From Bradyrhizobium manausense (lineage in GTDB: Bacteria; Pseudomonadota; Alphaproteobacteria; Rhizobiales; Xanthobacteraceae): a stretch of DNA of 64,000 bases. Below the pieces are notes generated by a model that searched no databases, was not told the DNA's origin, and was given only the letters and a program-made list of their open reading frames with translations. Shown piece after piece: positions 33,081 through 41,678 of the stretch (the stretch's first letter is position 1; each line of letters begins with the position of its first letter). Made by a program: the position numbers and the translations under genes. The stretch lies in contig NZ_JAFCLG010000009.1 of the NCBI RefSeq assembly GCF_018129685.1, forward strand, positions 1 to 64,000, in the 5' to 3' direction.

Positions 33081-33106
33081 GGAACGATCACCCCTTCATG
33101 CTTGTT
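33081..33106 (+). promoter_or_regulatory. EcfG-like promoter for the PRC-barrel gene (GGAAC-N17-TGTT)
   Basis: GGAAC at 33081-33085 and TGTT at 33103-33106 with a 17-base spacer, one -10 mismatch, 31 bases before the ATG at 33137. Confidence 0.45.
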
Positions 33107-33136
33107 GGTTCAAACACGGATGAGTGGAGAACAGAC

Positions 33137-33511
33137 ATGTTGAATGAAAGCGAGTTGGACCGCAGCGAGATGGGCCGGCTGATCGGCAGCGACAAGGTCG
33201 AGGGAACTTCGGTTTACGGTGCCGATCGCAATCGGATCGGCTCGATCGAGCGGGTGATGATCGACAAGGTCAGCGGCAAGGTCTCCTACGCCGTGCTCGG
33301 TTTCGGCGGATTTCTGGGCATCGGCAACGACCATTATCCCTTGCCCTGGCAGTCGCTGAAATACGACACCGAGCTCGGTGGCTATGTCACCGGAATCACC
33401 GCCAAGGCGCTCGAAGGCGCGCCGAAATATGGCGAGCGCAGCGACTGGAACTGGGGAGACGACGCGGCCATGCGCGGCGTCGACACCTATTACGGCGTCG
33501 GCGTGATTTGA
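33137..33511 (+). CDS. PRC-barrel domain protein
   Basis: 124 residues. The PRC-barrel fold covers about residues 15-90, with LIGSDKVEGTSVYGADRNRI at its start and KVSYAVLGFGGFLGIG followed by YPLPW, the typical signature of the stress-associated single-domain PRC-barrel proteins of rhizobia. ATG 33137 has GGAG upstream. No signal peptide. Such proteins are often general-stress-induced, but their biochemical role is unknown. It is followed 21 bases later by a small hydrophilic gene. Confidence 0.85.
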   Translation: MLNESELDRSEMGRLIGSDKVEGTSVYGADRNRIGSIERVMIDKVSGKVSYAVLGFGGFLGIGNDHYPLPWQSLKYDTELGGYVTGITAKALEGAPKYGERSDWNWGDDAAMRGVDTYYGVGVI

Positions 33512-33532
33512 AATTTTTGCACGGAAAGATCG

Positions 33533-33691
33533 ATGAGCAAGGAACGACCCAACGACGATCCCCGGCATCAGACTGATTGGGGATCGCACGCCCAGACGGA
33601 TAAGCCCTGGAAGGGCAATCCGGAGAAGGATCAGAAGTCCGGCAAGAATAAGCCGGATCTGGAGCAGTGGCACGAAACCAAAACACACTGA
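33533..33691 (+). CDS. small hydrophilic Lys/Asp-rich protein (52 aa)
   Basis: MSKERPNDDPRHQTDWGSHA and on: very hydrophilic, rich in K, D, N, Q and W, no hydrophobic core. AAAG/GAAAG precedes the ATG. It is probably the second gene of the PRC-barrel transcript and is followed by a strong terminator. A hydrophilin-like stress protein is the best description. Confidence 0.6.
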   Translation: MSKERPNDDPRHQTDWGSHAQTDKPWKGNPEKDQKSGKNKPDLEQWHETKTH

Positions 33692-33709
33692 ACCGACCAA
33701 GCAGTGAGT

Positions 33710-33744
33710 GAAGCGCGGCACAAACGGGGCCGCGCTTCTTTTTT
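33710..33744 (+). terminator. rho-independent terminator after the PRC-barrel transcript
   Basis: The 10-bp stem GAAGCGCGGC / GCCGCGCTTC is followed by TTTTTT, starting 18 bases after the stop of the 52-residue gene. Confidence 0.9.
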
Positions 33745-33784
33745 GCGCAATGCATTCACGAATGGCGGCGCCGCTCTCCGACCC

Positions 33785-33809
33785 GGAACCATGTTTCCGC
33801 GTTGCGGTT
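33785..33809 (+). promoter_or_regulatory. EcfG-like promoter for the HlyD-MFS efflux operon (GGAAC-N16-GGTT)
   Basis: One -10 mismatch, 68 bases before the preferred GTG start at 33877. If used, upstream in-frame starts before about 33815 are excluded. Confidence 0.45.
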
Positions 33810-33876
33810 AGGCTCCCGGCGCGCGCATGGCCAATCCGTTTGCCGCAGCCAAATCGTCCCGATCGAGGTGTTCGCA

Positions 33877-35034
33877 GTGGATGCTCAAACCCGGGAGCGT
33901 GGGCCGTCCGCGGAGCAACCGCGGAAGGTGGAAGCTCCAAAGAACTCGCCCGACGCCGAGCGCCGGACCCAGCAGCAGCCGGGGAAGGCGGACAAGACTC
34001 CGTCGCTGCGCGAGCGGATTCGCGAGCATTGGCTGCTCGCGAGCGTCGGCGCAGTCGTGCTGATCGCGGCGCTGGTCGCCGCGCTGCTCTATTGGCTCGA
34101 GGTGCGGCACTACGAGTCCACCGACGATGCCTTCGTCGCTGCGCGCAGCTTTTCGGTGGCCTCGAAGGTCGGCGGCTACGTGACTGACATCCCGGTGACG
34201 GACAACCAGCATGTCAGCGCCGGAGATCTGCTCGCCAGGATCGACGAGCGCGACTATCGCATCGCCGTGGACCAGGCCGCGGCCCAGGTCGAGGTCTCCA
34301 GGGCCAACATCGCCAATGTCGAGGCGCAGCTCGATTCCCAGCAGGAGCAGATCAAACAGGCCCAGTCGCAGCTCGACCAGGCGCAGGCCCAGCTTCAATT
34401 TTCCCAGGAAGAGTTCAACCGCGCGCAAGATCTGGTCGAGAAGGGCGCCGGCACCGTGCAGCGCCAGCAACAGACCCGCTCCGATCTCCAGGCCCAGCAG
34501 GCCAACACCGAGCGCGCCAAGACCGCGGTGACCGCCGCGCAGCTCGGCATCAAGACGCTGCAGGCCCAACTCGAAGGCGCCAGGGCGCAGCTTCAGCAGT
34601 CACAGGCGCAGCTCGATCAGGCCAGGCTGAACCTGCAATACACCGGAGTCGTCGCCGCGCAGTCGGGCCGCGTCGTCAAGCTGTCGGGCGCCAAGGGAAC
34701 CTTCGTCACGGCCGGACAGAGCCTGATGATGTTCGTGCCAGACGATGTCTGGATCGTCGCCAATTACAAGGAAACCCAGCTCGCCGACATGCGGCCGGGC
34801 CAGCCGGTCGAGATCCGCATCGACGCCTATCCCGGACGCAAGCTGACAGGCCACGTCGATTCCGTGCAGCCGGGCTCCGGCACTGCCTTCAGCCTGCTGC
34901 CGGCGGAGAATGCCACAGGCAATTACGTCAAGGTGGTGCAGCGCGTGCCGGTGAAGATCGTGGTCGACAATTGGCCGGCCGATCTGCCTGTGGGTCCCGG
35001 CATGTCGGTCTTGCCCTGGACCAGGGTGCGATGA
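33877..35034 (+). CDS. HlyD/EmrA-type membrane fusion protein
   Basis: About 385 residues. A hydrophilic N-terminus (1-50) precedes one TM anchor (about 55-77). The biotinyl-lipoyl-like half-motif with YESTDDAFVAARSF and GYVTDIPVTDNQHVSAGDLL follows. A long Gln-rich coiled coil lies at about 145-260, then the beta-barrel with PGQPVEIRIDAYPG. The GTG 33877 start, with GAGG 8 bases upstream, is preferred over upstream non-ATG starts. The ATGA overlap with the following 14-TM exporter makes it the periplasmic adaptor of an EmrAB-type multidrug efflux system. Confidence 0.9.
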   Translation: MDAQTRERGPSAEQPRKVEAPKNSPDAERRTQQQPGKADKTPSLRERIREHWLLASVGAVVLIAALVAALLYWLEVRHYESTDDAFVAARSFSVASKVGGYVTDIPVTDNQHVSAGDLLARIDERDYRIAVDQAAAQVEVSRANIANVEAQLDSQQEQIKQAQSQLDQAQAQLQFSQEEFNRAQDLVEKGAGTVQRQQQTRSDLQAQQANTERAKTAVTAAQLGIKTLQAQLEGARAQLQQSQAQLDQARLNLQYTGVVAAQSGRVVKLSGAKGTFVTAGQSLMMFVPDDVWIVANYKETQLADMRPGQPVEIRIDAYPGRKLTGHVDSVQPGSGTAFSLLPAENATGNYVKVVQRVPVKIVVDNWPADLPVGPGMSVLPWTRVR

Positions 35035-36647
35035 CGGACGCGGCCCAGGCCGGCGCATCCGGAGGCTGGTCGCCCGGGCGGTCGGCGGCCGGCGGGCACA
35101 ATCCTTATCTCATCGCGTTCGTGGTCTCGATCGCGACTTTCATGGAGGTGCTCGACACCACCATCGCCAATGTCGCGTTGCGCCACATCGCAGGCGGTCT
35201 TGCCGTCGGCATCGACGAGAGCACCTACGTCATCACCAGCTATCTCGTCGCCAACGCGATCGTGCTGTCGATCTCCGGCTGGCTGTCGACCGTGATCGGC
35301 CGCAAGCGCTTCTACATGATGTGCGTGGCGACGTTCACGGTGGCCTCACTGCTGTGCGGCTTTGCCTGGAATCTGCAATCGCTGGTGCTGTTCCGCATCC
35401 TCCAGGGCCTGGGCGGCGGTGGCATGGCGACCAGCGAGCAGGCGATCCTCGCCGACTCCTTCCCGCCGCAGAAGCGCGGCCAGGCCTTCGCCATTTACGG
35501 CGTCGCCGTGGTGGTCGCGCCGGTGATCGGTCCGACGCTCGGCGGCTGGATCACCGACACCTACACATGGCATTGGGTATTCCTCATCAATGTGCCGATG
35601 GGGATGCTGTCGCTGTTCCTGGTGGGCACGCTGGTCAAGGAGCCGTCGGGCGCGGAGGAGGAGCGCAGGAAGCTGCTGGGCAATGGATTGCGCGTCGACT
35701 TTATCGGCTTCCTGTTCGTTGCGATCGGACTCGGCTCGCTCGAATACGTGCTCGATGAAGGCCAGCGCAACGACTGGTTCGGCTCGAACCTCATCATCAC
35801 CTTCGCAGTGCTATCGGCCGCATCACTGTTGGCGCTGATCCCGTGGGAATTGACGCGCGACGAGCCCATCGTCGATCTCCGCCTGCTCGGCCGGCGCCAA
35901 TTCGCCGCCTGCTTCCTGGTGATGCTCGGCACCGGTGCGGTGCTGATCTCGACCACGCAGATCCTGCCGCAACTGCTCCAGAGCGATCTGAACTACACGG
36001 CGCTGTTGGCCGGTCTCGCCCTGTCGCCCGGCGGAATAGCGACGCTGATGCTGATGCCCGTGGTCGGCCGCCTCGTCAGTACGGTGCAGCCGAAATACCT
36101 GATCATGACGGGGGCGACCATTGTCGCGCTGTCGATGTGGCACCTGACCGGGATCAACGGCGACATCACCTATGGGTATGCGGCGCTGTCGCGCATCTTC
36201 CTCGCGCTCGGTCTGCCCTTCCTGTTCCTGCCGGTGACGACAGCCTCATATGACGGCGTGCCGCCCGACAAGACCAACCAGGCCTCGGCGCTGATCAACG
36301 TCGCCCGCAATATCGGGGGCTCGATGGGCGTGGCGCTGGCGCAGACGGTTCTGGCGCAGCGCCAGCAATTCCATCAGAGCCGTCTGATCGAGCACGCCGC
36401 GCCGTCAGACATCGGCTACCAGCAGACCATCGATGCGATGACGCGCTACTTCCAGGCTCAGGGTTCGAATGCGAGCGATGCCGCGTCGCAGGCGGTTGCC
36501 TGGGTTGGCAAGACCTTGCAGCAGCAGGTCGACTTTCTCGCCTATATCGACGTGTTCTGGACGCTCGCGATCATTGCGGTGCTGATGATTCCAACGGCGG
36601 CGGTGCTGCGCCCGATCAATCTCGGCGCACCGGCGCGGGGGCACTGA
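35031..36647 (+). CDS. DHA2 family (EmrB/QacA) 14-TM multidrug exporter
   Basis: 538 residues with about 14 hydrophobic segments. The N-terminal region has FMEVLDTTIANVALRHIAGG, the DHA2 motif D1 (LDxTxVNVALP-like). ISGWLSTVIGRKRFY is motif A, and GVAVVVAPVIGPTLGGWI is motif C of drug:H+ antiporters. The start overlaps the HlyD stop, so the two are translationally coupled. It would pump substrates with the adaptor across the envelope, with an outer-membrane TolC-like channel encoded elsewhere. Substrate unknown. Confidence 0.92.
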   Translation: MTDAAQAGASGGWSPGRSAAGGHNPYLIAFVVSIATFMEVLDTTIANVALRHIAGGLAVGIDESTYVITSYLVANAIVLSISGWLSTVIGRKRFYMMCVATFTVASLLCGFAWNLQSLVLFRILQGLGGGGMATSEQAILADSFPPQKRGQAFAIYGVAVVVAPVIGPTLGGWITDTYTWHWVFLINVPMGMLSLFLVGTLVKEPSGAEEERRKLLGNGLRVDFIGFLFVAIGLGSLEYVLDEGQRNDWFGSNLIITFAVLSAASLLALIPWELTRDEPIVDLRLLGRRQFAACFLVMLGTGAVLISTTQILPQLLQSDLNYTALLAGLALSPGGIATLMLMPVVGRLVSTVQPKYLIMTGATIVALSMWHLTGINGDITYGYAALSRIFLALGLPFLFLPVTTASYDGVPPDKTNQASALINVARNIGGSMGVALAQTVLAQRQQFHQSRLIEHAAPSDIGYQQTIDAMTRYFQAQGSNASDAASQAVAWVGKTLQQQVDFLAYIDVFWTLAIIAVLMIPTAAVLRPINLGAPARGH

Positions 36648-36677
36648 ACGGAACCGATCCGTCACCTGAGGTGTGAG

Positions 36678-36703
36678 CCTCACGGCGCGACAGCGCCGTG
36701 AGG
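36678..36703. terminator. hairpin between convergent exporter and HxlR genes
   Basis: CCTCACGGCGC-GACA-GCGCCGTGAGG is a perfect 11-bp stem in the convergent gap. There is no clear T-tract on either side, so termination efficiency is uncertain. Confidence 0.55.
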
Positions 36704-36749
36704 GGAAACTCGAAGGATGACGGACGTCGCGGGTTGGACTTGGCGCCGC

Positions 36750-37214
36750 TCACCCCACCGCTTCCTGACGCCCCGGCCCCGCATGCACATGCACCTGTTT
36801 GGCGTGCAGAGGCTCGCCGCATTCGGAGCACACCATCACCGGATCGAACAGCTTGCCGCAGGTCTTGTGCTCGTGCAGCAGCGGGCGGCCGCGCTCGTCA
36901 CCCATGTGGGTGTCGCCCCAATGCACCATCGCCATGATCACAGGATAGAGGTCGAGCCCCTTCTGCGTCAGGATATATTCGTAGCGCTTCGGCGCCTCGG
37001 AATAGGGGACGCGGCGCAGGATGCCGAAGCGCACCAGCTTCTTCAGCCGCTCCGACAGCAGATGCCGCGTGATCTGCAGCGAGGATTGAAACGCCTCGAA
37101 GCGGCGCACGCGCAAGAAGCATTCGCGCAGGATCAGGAGCGTCCAGCGGTCGCCGACCACCGCGACGGTGCGCGAGAGCGAGCAGGGCTCTTCCTCCAGC
37201 GTATCCCACTTCAT
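36750..37214 (-). CDS. HxlR family transcriptional regulator
   Basis: 154 residues starting MKWDTLEEEPCSLSRTVAVV. The winged-helix HxlR domain (about 12-100) contains VGDRWTLLILRECFLRVRRF and ITRHLLSERLKKLVRFGIL. The C-terminal extension has CGKLFDPVMVCSECGEPL, a Cys cluster common in longer HxlR proteins and possibly metal-binding. The Cys near the N-terminus (residue 11) matches the redox-sensing Cys position of HypR/QorR-like members. It is divergent from a short-chain dehydrogenase whose promoter contains an inverted repeat, so it probably regulates that gene. Confidence 0.9.
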   Translation of the reverse strand: MKWDTLEEEPCSLSRTVAVVGDRWTLLILRECFLRVRRFEAFQSSLQITRHLLSERLKKLVRFGILRRVPYSEAPKRYEYILTQKGLDLYPVIMAMVHWGDTHMGDERGRPLLHEHKTCGKLFDPVMVCSECGEPLHAKQVHVHAGPGRQEAVG

Positions 37215-37311
37215 GATCCGGTCTCCGGCCGTACTCCAGTCAGTCAGAAAAAGGAACTGACTTGAATGATCAACGCAATTTCCAGCGGAAGCTAGCATTC
37301 AGCCCGACAAT

Positions 37312-37338
37312 TTGACAGTTCTATTTTAGAACTATAGC
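37312..37338 (+). promoter_or_regulatory. SDR promoter with embedded inverted repeat (HxlR operator candidate)
   Basis: TTGACA (37312-37317) and TATAGC (37333-37338) form a housekeeping-like promoter with a short 15-base spacer. The perfect inverted repeat AGTTCT-ATTTT-AGAACT (37317-37333) fills the spacer. A bound HxlR protein would block polymerase; oxidised or ligand-bound protein might instead reshape the short spacer. Confidence 0.6.
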
Positions 37339-37375
37339 CTCCGGCACAATCATACGCTTATCGGAGGAGGCGACC

Positions 37376-38113
37376 TTGCCCAAGCGACATGCGACAGCCG
37401 CCGTCATCGGCGCCGGCGATTTCATCGGCTCCGAGATTGCCAGGAAGTTCGCCGCCGAAGGCTTTTCGATCTATGCGGGCCGTCGCAACGGCGACAAGCT
37501 CGCGCCGCTGGTCAAGGACATCGAGGCGGCCGGCGGCGAGATCCACGCGCGCTCGCTGGATGCGCGGAAGGAGGAAGAGGTCATCTCCTTCCTCAACGAT
37601 GCCGACAGCCACGCGCCGCTGGAGGTCTGCATCTTCAATGTCGGCGCCAACGTGAACTTCCCGATCCTCGACACCACCGAGCGCGTCTTCCGCAAGGTCT
37701 GGGAGATGGCCTGCTATTCCGGCTTCCTCGCAGGGCGCGAGGCGGCGCGGCTGATGCTGCCGCGCGGCGGTGGCAACATCTTCTTCACCGGCGCCACCGC
37801 GTCCTTGCGCGGCGGCAGCGGCTTTGCGGCATTCGCCAGCGCCAAGTTCGGGCTGCGCGCCGTGGCGCAGGCGATGGCGCGCGAGCTCGGCCCGAAGAAC
37901 ATCCACGTCGCCCATCTCATCATCGATTCAGGCGTCGACACCGAATGGGTGCGGCAGCGCCGGCTCGAGGCGCTCGGCCCGAACGCGCTCGACAACCCTG
38001 ACCTGCTGATGCCGCCCTCGGCCGTCGCCGACTCCTATTGGCAGCTCTATCAGCAGCCGAAGAGCGCCTGGACTTTCGAGATGGAGATCCGCCCGTTCGG
38101 CGAGAAATGGTGA
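37376..38113 (+). CDS. atypical short-chain dehydrogenase/reductase (Phe in place of catalytic Tyr)
   Basis: 245 residues with a Rossmann fold: VIGAGDFIGSEIARKFAAEG at the N-terminus instead of the classical TGxxxGIG. The usual YxxxK is FASAK (about residues 162-166), so the catalytic Tyr is Phe and the upstream Ser region reads FTGATASLRGG. I recall this FAxAK pattern in a conserved SDR subgroup, so it is unlikely to be a local mutation. Activity may differ from classical SDRs. The start is TTG 37376 with an excellent GGAGGAGG. Divergent from HxlR, its probable regulator. Confidence 0.82.
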   Translation: MPKRHATAAVIGAGDFIGSEIARKFAAEGFSIYAGRRNGDKLAPLVKDIEAAGGEIHARSLDARKEEEVISFLNDADSHAPLEVCIFNVGANVNFPILDTTERVFRKVWEMACYSGFLAGREAARLMLPRGGGNIFFTGATASLRGGSGFAAFASAKFGLRAVAQAMARELGPKNIHVAHLIIDSGVDTEWVRQRRLEALGPNALDNPDLLMPPSAVADSYWQLYQQPKSAWTFEMEIRPFGEKW

Positions 38114-38183
38114 CCGCGGCGCAAAAGTCCGGCTAGACTGGCCTTAAGCAAGGCTGAAGCAAAATTCCGGGAGGAGAACTTAA

Positions 38184-39185
38184 GTGAAGACCGCGATCAC
38201 CGAACTGTTCGGCATCGAGCACCCCATCATCCAGGGCGGCATGCATTTCGTCGGCTTTGCCGAGCTGGCTGCCGCCGTCTCCAATGCCGGCGGGCTCGGC
38301 ATCATCACCGGCCTCACGCAGAAGACGCCGGAGCTGCTCGCCAAGGAGATCGCGCGCTGTCGCGACATGACCGACAAGCCGTTCGGCGTGAACCTCACCT
38401 TCCTGCCGACGTTTTCGGCACCGCCTTATCCGGAATATATCGCCGCCATCGTCGAGGGCGGCATCAAGGCGGTGGAGACCGCCGGCCGCAGCCCGGAAGC
38501 CTACATGCCGGCGCTGAAGGCCGCGGGCATCAAGGTGATCCACAAATGCACCTCGGTGCGCCACTCGCTCAAGGCCGAGCGGATCGGCTGCGACGCGGTC
38601 AGCGTCGATGGTTTCGAGTGCGGCGGTCATCCCGGCGAGGACGACATTCCCAACATGATCCTGCTGCCGCGCGCAGCCGAAGAGTTGAAGATCCCGTTCG
38701 TGGCTTCCGGCGGCATGGCCGACGGACGCAGCCTCGTCGCAGCCCTGTCGCTCGGCGCATCAGGCATGAACATGGGCACGCGTTTCATCGCGACCAGGGA
38801 AGCGCCCGTGCATCAGAACGTCAAGAACGCGCTGGTCGCGGCGACCGAGCTCGACACGCGCCTCATCATGCGCGCCCTGCGCAACACCGAGCGCGTGCTG
38901 AAGAACGCCAATGTCGACCGCCTGCTGGAGATCGAGCACGCCAAGGGCGACAAGCTCACGATCGACGACATCCACGACCAGGTCGCGGGCGTCTATCCCA
39001 AGGTCATGCTGGACGGGCAGATGGATGCCGGCGCCTGGAGCTGCGGCATGGTCGCTGGCCTGATCCACGACATCCCCTCCTGCAAGGAACTCGTCGATCG
39101 CATCATGAGTGAGGCGGAACAAATCATCCGCAACAGGCTGATGGGGTTCCTGGACGGGACCGGCGCGACGCGAAAGGTCGCCTGA
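38184..39185 (+). CDS. nitronate monooxygenase-type flavoprotein
   Basis: 333 residues with the FMN-binding TIM barrel of the 2-nitropropane dioxygenase family. It shows HPIIQGGMHFVGFAELAAAV at the N-terminus, KCTSVRHSLKAERIGCDAV, then DGFECGGHPGEDD and ASGGMADGRSLVAALSLGA, the phosphate-binding loop. Family members oxidise alkyl nitronates or reduce quinones using FMN and NAD(P)H. The exact substrate cannot be told. The start is GTG 38184 preceded by GGGAGGAG. Same orientation as the SDR, 70 bases downstream. Confidence 0.9.
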   Translation: MKTAITELFGIEHPIIQGGMHFVGFAELAAAVSNAGGLGIITGLTQKTPELLAKEIARCRDMTDKPFGVNLTFLPTFSAPPYPEYIAAIVEGGIKAVETAGRSPEAYMPALKAAGIKVIHKCTSVRHSLKAERIGCDAVSVDGFECGGHPGEDDIPNMILLPRAAEELKIPFVASGGMADGRSLVAALSLGASGMNMGTRFIATREAPVHQNVKNALVAATELDTRLIMRALRNTERVLKNANVDRLLEIEHAKGDKLTIDDIHDQVAGVYPKVMLDGQMDAGAWSCGMVAGLIHDIPSCKELVDRIMSEAEQIIRNRLMGFLDGTGATRKVA

Positions 39186-39292
39186 CACCGCCAAACTTCT
39201 TAACCACGGCGGCACTTGGCCGCTGGAATTGCGCGCGACGCCTCCTACATAGGAGCAAATGACTCCTTAACAATCAATTTCAGGAGGCGTCC

Positions 39293-39709
39293 GTGGTCCT
39301 GAAAAGCATTCCTTTTGCGGTTGCCATTGCGCTGGTGCTTGCTGCGGGCGGTGTCGCGCGCGCTGACGACTACAAGCCCGACGAATATCTCGGTCTCGAT
39401 CTCTCCAAGGCCGTGCTGTCGCCGAAGCGGCTCGGGCCCGAGACGCAATTCGCTCCGGTTGCGCTGGAGGCGAAGGGCGGCAACGAGGCGCAAGCGCGTA
39501 TCGAACCGGTTGACGTGCCGAAGAAGGTCGCAGCCGGTCGCGTGCATGTGTCCGAGCCGAAGCTCGCCCGCGCAAAGAGCGAGCCGCGTGGCGCAGCCCG
39601 CGCCCGGCTTGCGCATCGTCATGGCAATCCGCTTGACGCGCAGGCGATGGACACGCGCATCCAGACCTGGCCGTGCCGCTCCGGCGGCATCTGCAACTGG
39701 AAGCATTGA
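39293..39709 (+). CDS. secreted basic hypothetical protein (138 aa)
   Basis: GTG start with CAGGAGG upstream. A signal peptide (about 1-25, FAVAIALVLAAGGVARA) precedes DDYKPDEYLGLDLSKAVLSP. The mature part is Lys/Arg/Ala-rich, ending with a short Cys-containing segment, WPCRSGGICNWKH. The two Cys could form a disulphide loop. No family recognised. Likely a periplasmic protein. Confidence 0.7.
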   Translation: MVLKSIPFAVAIALVLAAGGVARADDYKPDEYLGLDLSKAVLSPKRLGPETQFAPVALEAKGGNEAQARIEPVDVPKKVAAGRVHVSEPKLARAKSEPRGAARARLAHRHGNPLDAQAMDTRIQTWPCRSGGICNWKH

Positions 39710-39715
39710 TTTTCC

Positions 39716-39957
39716 TTTCGCCTCTCCCCGCGTGCGGGGAGGCAATCGCATATGGATTTCACGGGGATTGTCCGCGGGCTTGCTTCGCCTCTCCCGCTTG
39801 CGGGAGAGGCCGACGCGCGCCGGGCGATGCGCAGCAATCGTCCCGGGCGCGGCGGGTGAGGGCTCTCGCCTCGCAGGGACACCCTGATTAATTCTCGACA
39901 ACCCCAATGCGGAGACACCCCCACCCCAGCCCTCCCCCGCAAGCGGGAGAGGGAGCG
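39716..39957. repeat. REP-like palindromic repeat block A
   Basis: The 386-base gene-free stretch after 39709 is mostly this block. It has three hairpins around CCTCTCCCCGC/GCGGGGAGG (39721-39742), the perfect GCCTCTCCCGC-TT-GCGGGAGAGGC (39787-39810) and CCTCCCCCGC-AA-GCGGGAGAGG (about 39931-39952). The section following the second hairpin recurs at 41710-41760. Apart from repeats, nothing was seen in 39958-40095 except the ribosome binding site of the next gene. Confidence 0.85.
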
Positions 39958-40095
39958 CACCTGCGTCGTGGCTGCGCTTTGCATCCCGCCCGTCACCTCC
40001 GCGTCGCAAAACCGTCGGCGCGGAGTCAACAAACCGTAAGCTAGCCGTCAAACGGCGCAGGCACCTTCCGTCGCGATTCGACGAAGGTCTCCTTG

Positions 40096-41661
40096 ATGGC
40101 AACGCTCCGCGCCTCGCGCGCATGGACCCGGCGGCAGTTCCTGGTCCGCTCCACATCCTCCCTCGCCATCGCCTCGCTCGCAAAGCCCGCCGTCAGCCGC
40201 GCCGCCGATCGCCCGCGGATCGCGGGAGGCATTCAGTCCGGCGACGTATCAGATGGTTCGGTGGTGATCTGGGCGCGTGCCGACCGGCCCGCGCGGATGC
40301 AGGTCGAATGGTCGACCGTCGAGAGTTTCAAGACCATCCTTGCGTCGGCGTCGCGCGATGCGCTGCCGGAGGCGGACTTCACCGCAAAGCTGCAGCTGGG
40401 CGATCTGCCGCCCGGGCAGGACATCTTCTATCGCGTCCGCTTCGACGACGTCGCGAGCGGCATCGCCGGCGAAAGCCGCGTCGGCCATTTCCGCACGGCG
40501 CCGGCCGACGGGCGGTCGATCTCGTTCCTGTGGTCAGGCGACGTCGCGGGGCAGGGCTGGGGCATCGACATCTCCCGCGGCGGCTATCGCAGCTATCGCA
40601 CCATGCTCGCCAACCGTCCGGATTTCTTCATCCACTCCGGCGATCACATCTATGCCGATTGCACGATTCCCGCCGAGCAGACCCTGCCCAACGGCGAGAT
40701 CTGGCGCAACCTAGTGACCGAGGAGAAATCGGAGGTCGCGCACACGCTGGCGCAGTTCCGCGGCAACTACAAATACAACCATCTCGACGAGCACTTCCGC
40801 GCCTTCCACGCTGACGTGCCGATGTTCGCGCAATGGGACGATCACGAGGTCACCAACGATTGGTCGCCGACCGGCAGCTATGACGAGGCCGGTTACGAGG
40901 ACGACGGCACCCCGCGCCTGGTCGCGCGCGCCCGCCGCGCGTTCTTCGACTTCATGCCGATCCGAACCATCGGCGCGCGCCAGGGCCGCGTCTATCGCAA
41001 GATCGCCTACGGGCCGCTGCTCGACGTGTTCATGATCGACATGCGCAGCTACCGCGACGAGACCTGGAACAAGGGCGACGACCATCGCGGCTGGATCCTC
41101 GGCGCGGAGCAGCTCGCCTGGCTGAAGCGGGAGCTGGCGGCTTCGCGCGCGACCTGGAAGGTGATCGCGGCGGATCTGCCGATCGGCCTGATCAGCCTCG
41201 ATGCCGTCGCGCTGGGCGACGGCCCCCCTGATCGACGCGAGCACGAGATCGCCGATCTGCTGGCGTCGATCAAGCGCGCTTGTGTTCGCAACGTCGTCTG
41301 GCTCACCGCCGACATGCACTACACCGCCGCGCATTACTACGATCCGAACAAGGCGCAATTCCGGGATTTCGAGCCGTTCTGGGAATTCGTTTCGGGCCCC
41401 CTCCATGCCGGCACCTGGGGCCCTGGCGAGCTCGACGACACGTTTGGCCCCGTGGCGATGTACCGGAATGGCTGCAGCGCGGCCCAGGGCGAGAACCTCG
41501 CGCCCTGTTTCGGCCTGCAGTTCTTCGGCCGCGTCGATATCGACGGCGCCAGCGGTGTGATGACCGTGACCTTGAAGGACGTCGACAACCGCGATCTCTG
41601 GTCGGTCGATATCCTGCCGCAACCCCAAGCGCGCCCGGCCCAGGTGGCGCAGCATTCGTGA
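40096..41661 (+). CDS. PhoD-type alkaline phosphatase/phosphodiesterase, Tat-exported
   Basis: 521 residues. The Tat signal is TRRQFLVRSTSSLAIASLA (about 11-29). An N-terminal Ig-like PhoD_N domain (about 40-135) has GIQSGDVSDGSVVIWARAD. The catalytic domain contains FIHSGDHIYADCTIP and QWDDHEVTNDW, the Asp/His/Asn metal-site motifs of PhoD, and LTADMHYTAAHYY near the end. PhoD enzymes release phosphate from monoesters and diesters in the periplasm and use Ca/Fe cofactors. Start at ATG 40096, with a weak AAGG upstream. Confidence 0.92.
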   Translation: MATLRASRAWTRRQFLVRSTSSLAIASLAKPAVSRAADRPRIAGGIQSGDVSDGSVVIWARADRPARMQVEWSTVESFKTILASASRDALPEADFTAKLQLGDLPPGQDIFYRVRFDDVASGIAGESRVGHFRTAPADGRSISFLWSGDVAGQGWGIDISRGGYRSYRTMLANRPDFFIHSGDHIYADCTIPAEQTLPNGEIWRNLVTEEKSEVAHTLAQFRGNYKYNHLDEHFRAFHADVPMFAQWDDHEVTNDWSPTGSYDEAGYEDDGTPRLVARARRAFFDFMPIRTIGARQGRVYRKIAYGPLLDVFMIDMRSYRDETWNKGDDHRGWILGAEQLAWLKRELAASRATWKVIAADLPIGLISLDAVALGDGPPDRREHEIADLLASIKRACVRNVVWLTADMHYTAAHYYDPNKAQFRDFEPFWEFVSGPLHAGTWGPGELDDTFGPVAMYRNGCSAAQGENLAPCFGLQFFGRVDIDGASGVMTVTLKDVDNRDLWSVDILPQPQARPAQVAQHS

Positions 41662-41678
41662 GGGGGCTCAACTCGGGC

